This document shows, piece by piece, positions 1 through 10,357 of a stretch of DNA of 64,000 bases. Each line of letters starts with the position of its first letter. Positions within the stretch are counted from its first letter, which is position 1. The notes beneath the pieces were generated by a model. That model saw only the letters and a program-made list of their open reading frames with translations. It had not been told where the DNA came from and did no database searches. A program made the position numbers and the translations under genes. The stretch spans positions 163,543-227,542 of the forward strand of contig NZ_QPJJ01000006.1 of the NCBI RefSeq assembly GCF_003337485.1. The letters are read 5' to 3'. The DNA comes from Saliterribacillus persicus. GTDB taxonomy: Bacteria; Bacillota; Bacilli; Bacillales; Amphibacillaceae.

Positions 1-131
1 CCCTTTACTGCGATATGAATGAACTGTCCTGGCTTAAGATTTAATTCAGTGTCGCTTTTTAAAACCATTTCATAGGTTTGGTAAGCAATATTTTTGATTG
101 ACAATACTTTTAGCGCTTGTTTATTTATCAC
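1..131 (-). CDS. pyrK: Dihydroorotate dehydrogenase electron transfer subunit PyrK (partial, N-terminus only)
   Basis: Only the first 43 codons lie in the window. The reverse strand reads a GTG start at 129-131, overlapping the pyrAB stop by four bases (GTGA), after a purine-rich AAGGAAAGG stretch. The peptide contains [10 protein letters not shown], which matches the start of the FAD-binding ferredoxin-reductase-like domain of PyrK (GQF-H-I-V). PyrK carries FAD and an Fe-S centre and passes electrons from dihydroorotate oxidation by PyrD to NAD. Its place directly after pyrAB is that of the Bacillus pyr operon. The GTG start and overlap are seen in the sequence; function is from family and context. 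Confidence 0.85.
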   Translation of the reverse strand, partial: MINKQALKVLSIKNIAYQTYEMVLKSDTELNLKPGQFIHIAVK

Positions 132-3100
132 CGAACAACAGCCTTTCCTTCTACAGCAGGTCTTGCTGTAAATGTAGTAGAATCAATTACGTTAACAATT
201 GCTTCAGCAGTGTCTAAACTAGTTAAACATGCAATTCCATGCTCTACTGCTTCTCTACGAATTCTGAAACCATCTGATCTTGGTTTTTTACCGGAGGTTA
301 ACGTATTAACAACAAATTGAACCTCCCCATTTTCTATGATTGAAAGCACGGTAGTTCCTGTTGCATCAATTTTTCCAACTGTGGTTACTTCTATTCCTCT
401 TTCACTTAAATAACTAGCTGTTCCTTTTGTAGCAAATAAGCGGAAACCTAAATCATAGAATTTTTTAGCAATTTCATACGCTTCTTCTTTATCTTTATCA
501 GCAACGGTTAATAAAACTGATCCTTCCATCGGGATTTGTAATCCAGATGCTGTTAACCCTTTATAAAGTGCTTTATCTAAATTTCTATCTCGTCCTATTG
601 CTTCTCCTGTTGATTTCATTTCAGGCCCTAACATAATATCAACACTTCTTAGTTTTGCAAAAGAAAATACTGGTACTTTTACCGAAACTGTTTTAGGCTC
701 AGGTAATACGCCATCTTCATAACCCATTTCTCTTAAAGACTCACCCATAATTGCTCTAGTTGCAATGTTTGCCATTGTTACACCGGTAATCTTACTTAAA
801 AATGGAATGGTTCTACTTGCTCTTGGATTTACTTCAAGTACATAAACTTCACCACGGTGTACAACAAATTGAATATTGATTAACCCTTTTACTTTTAATT
901 TTTTTGCAATTTTAATTGTAACATCCACACATTTTTGTTTAATTTCATCAGAAAGTCTTTGACTAGGGTAAACTGCGATGGAATCCCCTGAATGGACTCC
1001 TGCCCTTTCAATGTGCTCCATAATTCCAGGAATGATGGTTGTATCACCGTCACTGATTGCATCAACCTCAACTTCAATACCAGTTAAATATTTATCGATA
1101 AGGACTGGATGCTTATGTTTAATATGGGTTGTTTTAGCAAGATAACTTTCTAATTCTTCTTCGTTATAAACAATTTCCATCTGACTACCACCAATTACAT
1201 AAGAAGGTCTAACTAAGACTGGATATCCAATATTGGTAGCTGCTTCTTTAGCCTGGTCTAATTGCTTAACGCTTTTCCCTTGTGGCTGAGCAATGTCTAA
1301 ATCCTTTAATAATTTTTCAAATTTATCGCGATCTTCTGCAGCATCGATTGCTTCTAGTGGAGTTCCTAAAATTTGGACGCCTCTTCTTTCCAATCCTTCC
1401 GCTAAATTAATTGCAGTTTGTCCGCCAAATTGAACGATTACTCCAACTGGTTGTTCTAGTTCGATCACATGCATAACATCTTCTAATGTTAAAGGTTCAA
1501 AGTATAATTTATCTGAAACACTAAAGTCAGTGGACACAGTTTCCGGATTACTATTCATAATAATAGCTTCATAACCCGCTTCTTTTAAAGCTAGCACAGA
1601 ATGAACTGTCGCATAATCAAATTCGATACCTTGGCCAATACGGATAGGTCCAGAGCCAACAACAAGCACTTTTTCACGATCAGATGCAATTGATTCATTT
1701 TCTTCTTCATAAGAACTATAAAAATAAGGTGTTTCAGATTCAAACTCAGCAGCACACGTATCTACCATCTTGTATACTGGTTGAATTCCATTATCTTTTC
1801 TTAAATTATATACATCATCCACACTTACTTTCCACATTCTAGCAATTTGCGTGTCCGAAAGTCCTAGCTTTTTAGCTTGCAGTAATATATCTAAATCTTG
1901 CACATTATTTTCTAAGGTAGTCTCAAACGTAATAATACGATGAATTTTTTCTAAAAAGAATCGATCAATTTTAGTGAGTTGGTAAATATCTTCCACAGTC
2001 ATCCCTTGTCTGAAGCTTTCACCAATGACATAAATTCTTTCATCATCCGGTTTCTTTAGTCTTTCTCGTAACGTGTCTTCACTTACACCAACTAAGTTAT
2101 CTAAATAATAATCTTCACCACTTATATCTAGTGATCGGATCCCTTTTAACAATGCCTCTTCAATATTTCTACCGATTGCCATCACTTCACCAGTTGCTTT
2201 CATTTGCGTACCTAAATAGCGATTTCCTAGTGTGAATTTATCGAACGGGAATCTTGGAAATTTAGATACAACATAATCCAACGCTGGTTCATAACACGCA
2301 TACGTAGTTCCAGTTATAGGATTGATTATTTCATCTAAAGTTAAACCAATTGCAATTTTCGCTGCTATTTTCGCAATAGGATAACCTGTTGCTTTTGATG
2401 CAAGAGCTGAAGATCTACTAACTCTTGGGTTCACTTCAATAATGTAATAATCAAAGCTATGTGGATGAAGAGCTAACTGTACGTTACATCCACCTTCAAT
2501 TTTTAACGCGCGAATTATTTTTAATGATGCAGTTCTTAGCATTTGGTATTCACGGTCACTCAATGTCTGTGATGGAGCGACTACAATCGAATCACCTGTG
2601 TGAATACCTACTGGATCAATATTTTCCATGTTACATACTACTATTGCTTGATCATTTTTATCTCGCATTACTTCATATTCAATTTCTTTATAGCCAGCAA
2701 TATTATTTTCAATTAAACACTGGTTTACCGGCGAAAGATATAGTCCATTTCTTGTTATCTCTTTTAATTCTGCTTCATCGTAGCACATACCGCCACCAGT
2801 TCCACCAAGCGTATAAGCAGGTCTTACAATTAATGGGAAGCCGATTTCTTTAGAAAAATCTACAGCTTGATCGACGTTGGTAACAATCACACTTTCAGGA
2901 ACTGGCTCATTTATCTCATGCATTAAATTTCTGAATTTTTCTCGATCCTCAGCTTGTTGAATAGCATCAAGGGGAGTTCCAAGTAATTCAATGCCATACG
3001 TTTCTAAAATTCCTGTTGCGTCAATTTCTACTGCTAAATTCAGTCCAGTTTGCCCACCTAAAGTAGGTAATATCGCATCTGGTTGTTCTTTTCTAATAAT

Positions 3101-3328
3101 TTTACTCAAAAATTCTACAGTTAAAGGCTCCATGTATACAGTATCAGCAACAGTATGATCCGTCATAATCGTTGCAGGGTTTGAATTGACTAAGATAACC
3201 TTATAACCTTCCTCTTTAAGGGATTGACATGCCTGTGTTCCAGAATAATCAAATTCTGCAGCTTGTCCAATAACAATAGGTCCGGAACCAATTACTAGAA
3301 TTTTTTCAAGATCGGTGCGTTTTGGCAT
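128..3328 (-). CDS. pyrAB: Carbamoyl-phosphate synthase, pyrimidine-specific large subunit
   Basis: Makes carbamoyl phosphate from bicarbonate, ATP and ammonia delivered by the small subunit, the first step of UMP synthesis. At 1066 residues it has the full family length, with two homologous ATP-grasp halves: each begins with a glycine-rich motif ([17 protein letters not shown] near residue 15, [16 protein letters not shown] near residue 560). The C-terminal ~130 residues form the MGS-like allosteric domain. The ATG overlaps the pyrAA stop by one base (TAATG) and follows a perfect AGGAGGT site. Membership in the pyr operon, rather than an arginine locus, makes it the pyrimidine-regulated enzyme. 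Confidence 0.98.
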   Translation of the reverse strand: MPKRTDLEKILVIGSGPIVIGQAAEFDYSGTQACQSLKEEGYKVILVNSNPATIMTDHTVADTVYMEPLTVEFLSKIIRKEQPDAILPTLGGQTGLNLAVEIDATGILETYGIELLGTPLDAIQQAEDREKFRNLMHEINEPVPESVIVTNVDQAVDFSKEIGFPLIVRPAYTLGGTGGGMCYDEAELKEITRNGLYLSPVNQCLIENNIAGYKEIEYEVMRDKNDQAIVVCNMENIDPVGIHTGDSIVVAPSQTLSDREYQMLRTASLKIIRALKIEGGCNVQLALHPHSFDYYIIEVNPRVSRSSALASKATGYPIAKIAAKIAIGLTLDEIINPITGTTYACYEPALDYVVSKFPRFPFDKFTLGNRYLGTQMKATGEVMAIGRNIEEALLKGIRSLDISGEDYYLDNLVGVSEDTLRERLKKPDDERIYVIGESFRQGMTVEDIYQLTKIDRFFLEKIHRIITFETTLENNVQDLDILLQAKKLGLSDTQIARMWKVSVDDVYNLRKDNGIQPVYKMVDTCAAEFESETPYFYSSYEEENESIASDREKVLVVGSGPIRIGQGIEFDYATVHSVLALKEAGYEAIIMNSNPETVSTDFSVSDKLYFEPLTLEDVMHVIELEQPVGVIVQFGGQTAINLAEGLERRGVQILGTPLEAIDAAEDRDKFEKLLKDLDIAQPQGKSVKQLDQAKEAATNIGYPVLVRPSYVIGGSQMEIVYNEEELESYLAKTTHIKHKHPVLIDKYLTGIEVEVDAISDGDTTIIPGIMEHIERAGVHSGDSIAVYPSQRLSDEIKQKCVDVTIKIAKKLKVKGLINIQFVVHRGEVYVLEVNPRASRTIPFLSKITGVTMANIATRAIMGESLREMGYEDGVLPEPKTVSVKVPVFSFAKLRSVDIMLGPEMKSTGEAIGRDRNLDKALYKGLTASGLQIPMEGSVLLTVADKDKEEAYEIAKKFYDLGFRLFATKGTASYLSERGIEVTTVGKIDATGTTVLSIIENGEVQFVVNTLTSGKKPRSDGFRIRREAVEHGIACLTSLDTAEAIVNVIDSTTFTARPAVEGKAVVR

Positions 3329-4419
3329 TACAATACCTCCTGTTTAGATACTTTATGTGCTCTTACATTTTGTAAAAATTGATCAAATAAATAATTTGTA
3401 TCATCTGGCCCTGGTGAGCTTTCCGGGTGATATTGAACGGAGAAAGCAGCGTATTTTTTGTGTCTTACACCTTCAACCGTTTTATCATTCAAGGCAACCT
3501 GGGTTAATTCAAGATCAGTATCCTTAATTGATGATTCTGTAACAGCATAACCATGATTTTGTGAGGTTAAATACGTTCTTTTCGTATCAAAATCATAAAC
3601 TGGATGATTGGAACCACGATGTCCGAATTTAAGCTTTGATGTATCAGCCCCACAAGCTAATGCAAGAAGCTGATGTCCTAAGCAAATACCGAATAACGGA
3701 ACAGTCTCAATCACTTCACTGATCATCTCTATTGCTTGCGGTACACTTTTTGGATTACCTGGACCATTTGTCAGCATAATACCATCTGGTTTTAATCTTA
3801 AAATTTGTTGTGCATCGTAATCATGTGGAACAACTGTTACATGACAATTCCTTTTACTTAATTCTCTTAAAATACCATGCTTCATTCCGAAATCAACAAG
3901 CACAATTCGAAATCCTCTTCCTGGAGCTACATATGGTTTAACGGTTGACACTCGTTCTACTTGATTCGTTAAAAGTGGTGTATTTTCAATTTTTTGAAGA
4001 GCCCCTTCTTCACCTTCTCCAGCATCTGTTAATATACCTCTCATTGTTCCGTGTTTTCTTAAAATCTTTGTCAATTTACGCGTATCTATATCTGAAATAC
4101 CCGGAATATCATTTGCAATAAGGAATTCATCTAGGCTCTCATCACTTCTAAAATTTGATGGTGTATCACAAGCCTCTTTTACCACAAAACCAAAAATGGA
4201 AGGATTAATTGTTTCAAAATCATCTCGATTTATTCCGTAATTCCCAATTAATGGATATGTCATAGTGACGATCTGACCACAATAAGAAGGATCTGAAAGG
4301 GTCTCCTGATAACCTGTCATCCCGGTATTAAAAACTACTTCCCCAACCTTCCCTACGGGTGAACCAAACGCTTTACCATGAAAAACTGTACCATCTTCTA
4401 GAATTAGTTTTCTTTCCAT
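3328..4419 (-). CDS. pyrAA: Carbamoyl-phosphate synthase, pyrimidine-specific small (glutaminase) subunit
   Basis: Hydrolyses glutamine and channels ammonia to PyrAB. The 363-residue protein has the small-subunit N-terminal domain (about 1-150) and a class I glutamine amidotransferase domain (about 170-350). The triad is visible: Cys246 in FGICLGHQ, His331 and Glu333 in YHPESSP. The ATG sits immediately after the pyrC stop (TAAATG) with GAGGGGG eight bases upstream, so translation is likely coupled. It overlaps pyrAB by one base. Confidence 0.98.
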   Translation of the reverse strand: MERKLILEDGTVFHGKAFGSPVGKVGEVVFNTGMTGYQETLSDPSYCGQIVTMTYPLIGNYGINRDDFETINPSIFGFVVKEACDTPSNFRSDESLDEFLIANDIPGISDIDTRKLTKILRKHGTMRGILTDAGEGEEGALQKIENTPLLTNQVERVSTVKPYVAPGRGFRIVLVDFGMKHGILRELSKRNCHVTVVPHDYDAQQILRLKPDGIMLTNGPGNPKSVPQAIEMISEVIETVPLFGICLGHQLLALACGADTSKLKFGHRGSNHPVYDFDTKRTYLTSQNHGYAVTESSIKDTDLELTQVALNDKTVEGVRHKKYAAFSVQYHPESSPGPDDTNYLFDQFLQNVRAHKVSKQEVL

Positions 4420-5697
4420 TTATTTTTCCCCCTCATAAACAAGTGTGCCATTATAAATTGTTTTAATAGGTTTACCTATTACCAGTTGATTATCAAAAGG
4501 CGTATTTTTACCTAGTGAAACAAATTCTTGTTTATTAATTTTGTGTTCTGAATCTAAATTTAATACAGTAAGGTCTGCTTTTTGACCTTCTTCTAATTTA
4601 CCATACGGTAAGTTAAACACCTTGGCAGGCTTTATAGTCATCCAATCGATTAACTGTTGTAAGGTAAAGATTTCTTTTTTTACAAAGTGTGTGTGTAGTA
4701 AAGAAAAAGCTGTCTCGAATCCAACTATTCCAAAAGGAGCTACCTTCATTCCTTGTGCTTTTTCCTCTTCTGTATGTGGTGCATGATCCGTAGCTATAAA
4801 ATCAATGGTTCCATCAAGTAACCCTTCTATTAAAGCATCTTTATCTTGTTGTGAACGCAATGGTGGATTCATTTTTAAGTTAGCATCATCTTCTGTAATG
4901 GCTGTTTCATCCAATAACAAATGATGTGGTGTAACTTCTGCTGTTACCTTTATTCCTGCTTTTTTTGCATCTCTAATCACACGAACCGACTCTTTTGTAC
5001 TTACATGACAAACATGATAATGACAGCCAGTTGCTTCTGCTAAAAGCACATCTCTAGCAATTTGGACAGATTCACAGATATTAGGTATTCCTGGTAAGCC
5101 TAGTTCCTTACTAACTTTCCCCTCATGCATCACACCTCCGTGAATAAGTGTATTTTCTTCACAGTGTGCGACAATAGGCATATTAATATCGCTAGCCTTC
5201 TGCATTGCTTGTAACATCATATCTGCAGACTGAACCCCTACACCATCATCCGTAAACGCAAAAGCTCCACTTTCTTTTAGTTTAGGCATGTCCGTTAACG
5301 TATCGCCTAACAATCTTTGCGTGATCGAAGCATATGGCAAGACGCGAATGACTGCATTTTTTTCTATTAAATGATTTATTTTCTCCAGTACTTCTACGCT
5401 ATCTGGTGTTGGTCTTGTATTAGGCATGGCACAAACAGTAGTATAGCCACCTCTTGCTGCTGAGCTAGTTCCTGTTTCAATTGTTTCCTTTGCTTCTCCA
5501 CCAGGTTCGCGTAGGTGAACATGTACGTCCACAAATCCGGGAACAACTAATTGTTGCTCACAATCTATTATATTTGCAGACTTTTCTTCAATCTTTTCTG
5601 CTATTTTGACAATTTCATCATCGATAATTAAAATTTCACAGGGTATCTTTTCATTATTGCCCGATAATCGCATTGCGTTTGTTAAAATGGTTTTCAT
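4420..5697 (-). CDS. pyrC: Dihydroorotase
   Basis: Cyclises carbamoyl aspartate to dihydroorotate. The start at 5697 (MKTILTNAMRLS) is chosen because AAGGGGGA precedes it at good spacing and it gives 425 residues, the usual length; the open frame continues upstream inside pyrB without such a site. Amidohydrolase metal ligands are readable: His59 and His61 in DVHVHLREPG, Asp151 in FTDDG, His178 in VAHCEE, His231 in VCHVST and Asp304 in ATDHAPH. The first 44 bases overlap the end of pyrB, an unusually long overlap in an operon otherwise joined by 1-4 base overlaps. Confidence 0.96.
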   Translation of the reverse strand: MKTILTNAMRLSGNNEKIPCEILIIDDEIVKIAEKIEEKSANIIDCEQQLVVPGFVDVHVHLREPGGEAKETIETGTSSAARGGYTTVCAMPNTRPTPDSVEVLEKINHLIEKNAVIRVLPYASITQRLLGDTLTDMPKLKESGAFAFTDDGVGVQSADMMLQAMQKASDINMPIVAHCEENTLIHGGVMHEGKVSKELGLPGIPNICESVQIARDVLLAEATGCHYHVCHVSTKESVRVIRDAKKAGIKVTAEVTPHHLLLDETAITEDDANLKMNPPLRSQQDKDALIEGLLDGTIDFIATDHAPHTEEEKAQGMKVAPFGIVGFETAFSLLHTHFVKKEIFTLQQLIDWMTIKPAKVFNLPYGKLEEGQKADLTVLNLDSEHKINKQEFVSLGKNTPFDNQLVIGKPIKTIYNGTLVYEGEK

Positions 5698-6586
5698 TAT
5701 ATTTTCCCCCTTGTTCAAGTAGCGATGAAATAACTGCCATTCTCGCAGCAACACCGTTTTTCATTTGTTTAAATATCCTAGATTTTTCGCACTCTACAAG
5801 AGCACTATCAATTTCAACTCCTCGGTTTACCGGAGCAGGATGCATAATAATTGCATGGTCCTTCATTTTCTTTTCTCTTTCTAATGTTAAACCATATTCT
5901 TTTAAATAAGAAGATGTGTGCATAAGTGTTTTTTGATCATGCCTTTCGTGTTGAATACGAAGCAACATTACCACATCACAAGTTTCAACTGCCTCATCTA
6001 TGCTTAGATACGGAAAAGGTAAGGATTCATCCTTCCAATCATCCATGGAACATAATACAACATTTGCACCCAATTTATTTAATGCTATCGCATTGGACCT
6101 AGCTACTCTACTATGTTTTACGTCACCTACAATTGCAATTTTAAGTCCAGATAATCGTTGGAATTCTTGATATATAGTGACTAGATCTAGAAGACTCTGT
6201 GTAGGATGCTCACCAGTGCCATCACCAGCATTGATGACAGGAATAGATAATTGATCAGCTAACTGTTTTGCAACGTTTTCTGCAGGATGTCTGATGACTA
6301 TGAATGAAGCACCGATAGACTCAAAGGTTCTAGCAGTATCATATAAACTCTCGCCTTTTTTCACACTTGATTGATCACTCATAAAATCCAATACTTCTAT
6401 TCCTAATTTTTTTTGAGCCACAATAAAACTCATTTTAGTTCTAGTGCTCGGTTCATAAAAAAGATTAGCACCAAAGTATTGTTCTTTTAAAGGCTTCATT
6501 CCTGATTTCGAAATACCATCAGCTTTTTTTACCAGTTGTAATAATTCATATTCAGACAGTTGTTGCATTGAAACAAAGTGATTCAT
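5654..6586 (-). CDS. pyrB: Aspartate carbamoyltransferase catalytic subunit
   Basis: Condenses carbamoyl phosphate with aspartate. The carbamoyl-phosphate motif EPSTRTK is at residues 45-51, HPTQSLLDL in the middle and HPAPVNRGVE near the end. Two in-frame ATGs lie downstream of AGGAGG (6593-6598); the second, at 6586, has a six-base spacer while the first touches the site, so 6586 (MNHFVSMQQL, 310 residues) is chosen. No regulatory PyrI subunit is encoded nearby, as usual in Bacillus. Only 34 bases separate it from pyrP, too short for a PyrR attenuator. Confidence 0.96.
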   Translation of the reverse strand: MNHFVSMQQLSEYELLQLVKKADGISKSGMKPLKEQYFGANLFYEPSTRTKMSFIVAQKKLGIEVLDFMSDQSSVKKGESLYDTARTFESIGASFIVIRHPAENVAKQLADQLSIPVINAGDGTGEHPTQSLLDLVTIYQEFQRLSGLKIAIVGDVKHSRVARSNAIALNKLGANVVLCSMDDWKDESLPFPYLSIDEAVETCDVVMLLRIQHERHDQKTLMHTSSYLKEYGLTLEREKKMKDHAIIMHPAPVNRGVEIDSALVECEKSRIFKQMKNGVAARMAVISSLLEQGGKYNENHFNKRNAIIGQ

Positions 6587-6620
6587 ATTCATCCTCCTAT
6601 GCATCAATTTACTTGATATT

Positions 6621-7979
6621 TTATTCTGCATCCTCTGATTTAAACATGTTCCCATTTCCATAAGCAGATTCCTTTTCAGGTAAGACTAAATTTAGAGCAA
6701 CCCCAATTATCGCGGCCAAAGCCATACCTGCAACCGTGACATTTACATCACCGATTTGAATATTTACAATAGCTCCTCCAATTCCAATTACCAGAATGAC
6801 AGAAGATATAATTAAATTACGTTTTACACCTAAATCTATTTGATTATCAACCAGCATCCGAAGTCCACTAGATGCAATGATACCAAAGAGTAAGATCGAT
6901 ACGCCGCCCATCACAGCAGTAGGGATCGAAGCAATTAACTCAGTAATGATCCCGATAAACCCAAACAGGATAGCTAGTACAGCAGCGCCTCCTATAACGA
7001 ATACACTAAAGACTCTTGTGATTGCTAAAACACCAATATTTTCTCCATAAGTTGTATTAGGTGGTCCACCTAAACAAGATGCGATAATCGTTGCTACACC
7101 ATCTCCAAGAATGGATCGATGTAAGCCTGGTTTCTTCAAGAAATTTCGTTCTGCGATTTTAGAAAGAACCATTTGATCTCCGATATGTTCTGCTATCGTT
7201 ACTGCTGCAACAGGTACCATAATCAAGGCTATTTCCCAGCTAATAACATCCACTGGATTATAATCTACAAATGGAACAACAAATTCCGGAACCAATATCA
7301 CAGCTTGAAAAAATTCTCCGATTGAACTAGCATCAGTGATTTTAGACCAAGCAGCTGATAATCCGCTGGTATCCACAACATTAACCATAAAGGCATAAAG
7401 ATAACCGCCAACAATTCCGATAAGGATGGGTATGAGTCCGAAAAAACCTTTGAAAAATAATGAACCTATTATTGTTATTAATAATGTTAATGCCGCTACA
7501 CTAAAATGCAATCCACTGTATTCACCATCTACGTTCATAGCCATATCAATTGCAGTTGGTGCTAAACCTAAACCAATTACGATAATCACTGGCCCAACTA
7601 CTACAGGGGGTAAGACTTTAATTAACCAATCTGTTCCAAAAAAACTTATAAGAAGTGCTAATGCGCCATATACTAAACCTGCTAAAAAACTCCCAACCAT
7701 TGCTCCTGCTACTCCACTTGTGGTCATTGCAGCAACAATTGGTGCAATAAATGCAAAGCTCGATCCCAAATAAGCAGGTATTTGACCTTTCGTAATTAAT
7801 AAATAGGCAAGTGTACCAGTACCACTCGAAACCAATGCAACCGCAGGTGATAAGTCAGTTAAAAAAGGAACTAGAATCGTTGCTCCGAACATTGCGAACA
7901 AATGCTGAATGCTAAATAGTAACCATTTTGATAAGGGTGGAACTTCTCGTATTCCTAAAACCATGTTTTTCTGTGTCAT
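6621..7979 (-). CDS. pyrP: Uracil permease
   Basis: A 452-residue, very hydrophobic protein of the nucleobase-cation symporter-2 (UraA) family, importing uracil for salvage. Around a dozen membrane segments are readable; the family stretch GGPPNTTYGENIGV is present about two thirds in, with MGGVSILLFGIIA later. The ATG at 7979 follows GAGGAGT. The gene lies between pyrR and pyrB, preceded by a PyrR attenuator, so it should be repressed when UMP/UTP is high. Confidence 0.96.
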   Translation of the reverse strand: MTQKNMVLGIREVPPLSKWLLFSIQHLFAMFGATILVPFLTDLSPAVALVSSGTGTLAYLLITKGQIPAYLGSSFAFIAPIVAAMTTSGVAGAMVGSFLAGLVYGALALLISFFGTDWLIKVLPPVVVGPVIIVIGLGLAPTAIDMAMNVDGEYSGLHFSVAALTLLITIIGSLFFKGFFGLIPILIGIVGGYLYAFMVNVVDTSGLSAAWSKITDASSIGEFFQAVILVPEFVVPFVDYNPVDVISWEIALIMVPVAAVTIAEHIGDQMVLSKIAERNFLKKPGLHRSILGDGVATIIASCLGGPPNTTYGENIGVLAITRVFSVFVIGGAAVLAILFGFIGIITELIASIPTAVMGGVSILLFGIIASSGLRMLVDNQIDLGVKRNLIISSVILVIGIGGAIVNIQIGDVNVTVAGMALAAIIGVALNLVLPEKESAYGNGNMFKSEDAE

Positions 7980-8008
7980 TTTCTTACTCCTCTTTTCTAT
8001 TCTTTATA

Positions 8009-8110
8009 TAAAAAAACCTCTTTGCAGGTATGCAAAGAGGTTTACGTGTAGCCATTCTCACGCTTCCAATTTAACAAACCTTGCAAGTATCTCTGTACTT
8101 TCTTAAAGGT
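8009..8110 (-). promoter_or_regulatory. PyrR-dependent attenuator between pyrR and pyrP, with a variant binding loop
   Basis: The reverse strand holds CCTTTAAG, then a loop AGTACAGAGATACT (8086-8099) and TTGCAAGG, followed by an intrinsic terminator (8009-8044) with stem AACCTCTTTGCA and a T run. The context matches the PyrR anti-antiterminator, whose usual core is AGUCC-AGAG-AGGCU. Here the two inner pairs of the stem are changed together (U-A and A-U instead of U-G and C-G) while the CAGAGA loop is kept. PyrR with UMP would stabilise the loop and favour termination before pyrP. Confidence 0.75.
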
Positions 8111-8115
8111 CTATC

Positions 8116-8673
<558 letters not shown>

Positions 8674-8692
8674 TTAAAAGCCCAAAGTGCAT

Positions 8693-8790
8693 AAAAAAAC
8701 CCTTATTCCAGAGAGGAATAAGGGTTTTTGGACATACGTATCCGTTCCGTATCCAATACCTTCTCAGCCTCACGGGACTGTTTTAAAGGA
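8693..8790 (-). promoter_or_regulatory. PyrR-dependent attenuator in the pyrR leader
   Basis: On the reverse strand the leader has AAACAGTCCCGTGAGGCTGAGAAGG (core AGTCCCGTGAGGCT at 8766-8779), matching the PyrR binding loop pattern AGUCC-NGNG-AGGCU, then GTATTGGATACGG repeats for the antiterminator, then a terminator with stem AACCCTTATTCC and a T run (8693-8729). It should set expression of the whole operon by pyrimidine level. Confidence 0.88.
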
Positions 8791-8806
8791 CTTATTTATT
8801 TGTTTT

Positions 8807-8835
8807 ATTATTTCAAATATATGACCTTATGTCAA
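8807..8835 (-). promoter_or_regulatory. Predicted sigma-A promoter of the pyr operon
   Basis: On the reverse strand TTGACA (8830-8835) is followed after exactly 17 bases by AATAAT (8807-8812). The -35 overlaps the stop codon of the upstream pseudouridine synthase gene. Transcription would begin just before the PyrR binding loop. Confidence 0.7.
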
Positions 8836-9746
8836 TAACTTTTCTTAAGATTGTCTAAAACTGTTTGAAAAGCAGATGGTAAAGGTGCTTCGAATTCCAT
8901 CCATTCATTTGTGCTTGGATGCTTAAATCCAAGTAAATAGGCATGCAAAGCTTGTCCTTCTACGTCAATGGTTTTTCTCGGCCCATATTTTGGATCGCCT
9001 ACAAGAGGAAAACCTATATATTTCATATGCACCCTTATTTGATGCGTTCTTCCTGTTTCAAGGACACATTTTACAAGTGTAAATTTGTCATGAATTCTTT
9101 CTAATACTTCAAAATGCGTGACAGCCGGCTTACCCTTATCAACTACATCCATAAGTTGACGATTTTTCTCGCTTCTTCCGATTGGAGCATCTATTGTACC
9201 AAATTCATGCTGAATTTCTCCATGAACGATTAACTGGTAGGCCCTCTTTACCATTTTGTCTTGTAATTGGGAAGCTAAAGCTTCATGAGCTTTATCATTT
9301 TTGGCCACCATTAAAAGTCCACTTGTATCTTTATCAATTCGGTGCACAATACCTGGTCTCGCTACCCCATTTATACCGGATAAATCATTGCAATGAAAAA
9401 GTAAGGCGTTTACCAAAGTATCTTCTTGATGTCCAGCTGATGGATGAACCACCATTCCGCTTGGCTTGTTTACTACCAATAAATCCTCATCCTCAAAGAC
9501 TATTTCTAGCGGGATATCCCTTGCTTCTATCTCAAGAGGCTTAATTTCAGGTTGCTGCCAGCTTATCAAATCATTCTTTTGAACAGTATAGTTAGCTTTA
9601 GCAGGCTTTCCATTCACTAAAATAAGGTTAGCCTCAAACCATGTTTTTAACTTAGATCTAGATATATCATTTAAATTAGTCACAAGTAATTTATCAATCC
9701 TTAAGCCTACCTCGGACTCCTGTACCGTTAGTTCGTTCTTTTTCAT
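8832..9746 (-). CDS. ylyB: RluD-family 23S rRNA pseudouridine synthase (YlyB)
   Basis: A 304-residue RluA/RluD-type enzyme: an S4-like RNA-binding domain in residues 1-75, then the catalytic domain with [11 protein letters not shown], catalytic Asp138. It isomerises uridines in large-subunit rRNA; the exact target cannot be read from sequence. It overlaps lspA by four bases (ATGA), so the two are co-transcribed. The lspA-ylyB-pyrR order is that of B. subtilis. Confidence 0.92.
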   Translation of the reverse strand: MKKNELTVQESEVGLRIDKLLVTNLNDISRSKLKTWFEANLILVNGKPAKANYTVQKNDLISWQQPEIKPLEIEARDIPLEIVFEDEDLLVVNKPSGMVVHPSAGHQEDTLVNALLFHCNDLSGINGVARPGIVHRIDKDTSGLLMVAKNDKAHEALASQLQDKMVKRAYQLIVHGEIQHEFGTIDAPIGRSEKNRQLMDVVDKGKPAVTHFEVLERIHDKFTLVKCVLETGRTHQIRVHMKYIGFPLVGDPKYGPRKTIDVEGQALHAYLLGFKHPSTNEWMEFEAPLPSAFQTVLDNLKKSY

Positions 9747-10213
9747 GATGTTATACCTCTTTTCTTCTTACTTTCATCAAGAATCGTTGTAGCAAAAATA
9801 AGAATCACACCTGTCACAAGTGCAGAGTCAGCTATATTAAAAATCGGATAGTCATATGTGCCAATATAAATATCAAAGAAATCAACGACTTCTTTTCTAA
9901 ATAAACGATCAATAAAGTTTCCAATTGCTCCACCTAACACCAAACCTAATCCAACACCTAAAGTTTTGCTATCCTTTGCGTATTTCTGAATGTAATAGAT
10001 TATAAAAGCTACCACGATTACCGTTATAATATAAAAGAACGTCATTTGCCCAGCAAATATGCCCCATGCTGCACCAGTATTTCGGTGAGACGTGATATAA
10101 AAAACATTCTCGATCATTTCTATGCTCTCACCTAAAGCCATTCTTGATACAATAAGTGCTTTACTAATTTGATCAAAAATGATGACGATGATTGCAAGTA
10201 CATAAACCCACAT
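9743..10213 (-). CDS. lspA: Prolipoprotein signal peptidase (signal peptidase II)
   Basis: Cleaves signal peptides of lipoproteins after diacylglyceryl transfer. The 156-residue protein has four membrane segments and the family's essential residues at the expected positions: Asp14, Asn99, Asp102 (GNFIDR), Asn126, Ala128 and Asp129 (FNIADS). The ATG follows GGAGGT. Likely clients in this window are CtaC and YlaJ, both with lipoboxes. Confidence 0.97.
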   Translation of the reverse strand: MWVYVLAIIVIIFDQISKALIVSRMALGESIEMIENVFYITSHRNTGAAWGIFAGQMTFFYIITVIVVAFIIYYIQKYAKDSKTLGVGLGLVLGGAIGNFIDRLFRKEVVDFFDIYIGTYDYPIFNIADSALVTGVILIFATTILDESKKKRGITS

Positions 10214-10313
10214 TAAATTGACCTCCGTCTTTAAACTATTCCACTACTTAAATTTATCATTTTTTATAGTGGCATGCTAGCTTAATTACTATTTTTACAC
10301 AAAGCTAGACTTC

Positions 10314-10350
10314 AGAAAAATCAACTACCCAAACTAGGTAGTTGATTCTC
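10314..10350 (-). terminator. Rho-independent terminator after ileS
   Basis: The reverse strand has AATCAACTACC, a seven-base loop and the matching GGTAGTTGATT followed by five T residues. It ends the ileS transcript. The remaining bases up to lspA (10214-10313) contain two weak stems, CTAGCTT/AAGCTAG and CCACTA/TAGTGG, and no gene; the ylyA gene found here in B. subtilis is absent. Confidence 0.85.
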
Positions 10351-10357
10351 ATCCGTT

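Noticed and set aside
2461..2853. 130-codon frame inside pyrAB, opposite strand
   Set aside because: Lies wholly within a conserved enzyme gene in the antisense frame; no start signals.
9182..9544. 120-codon frame opposite ylyB
   Set aside because: Antisense shadow of the pseudouridine synthase.
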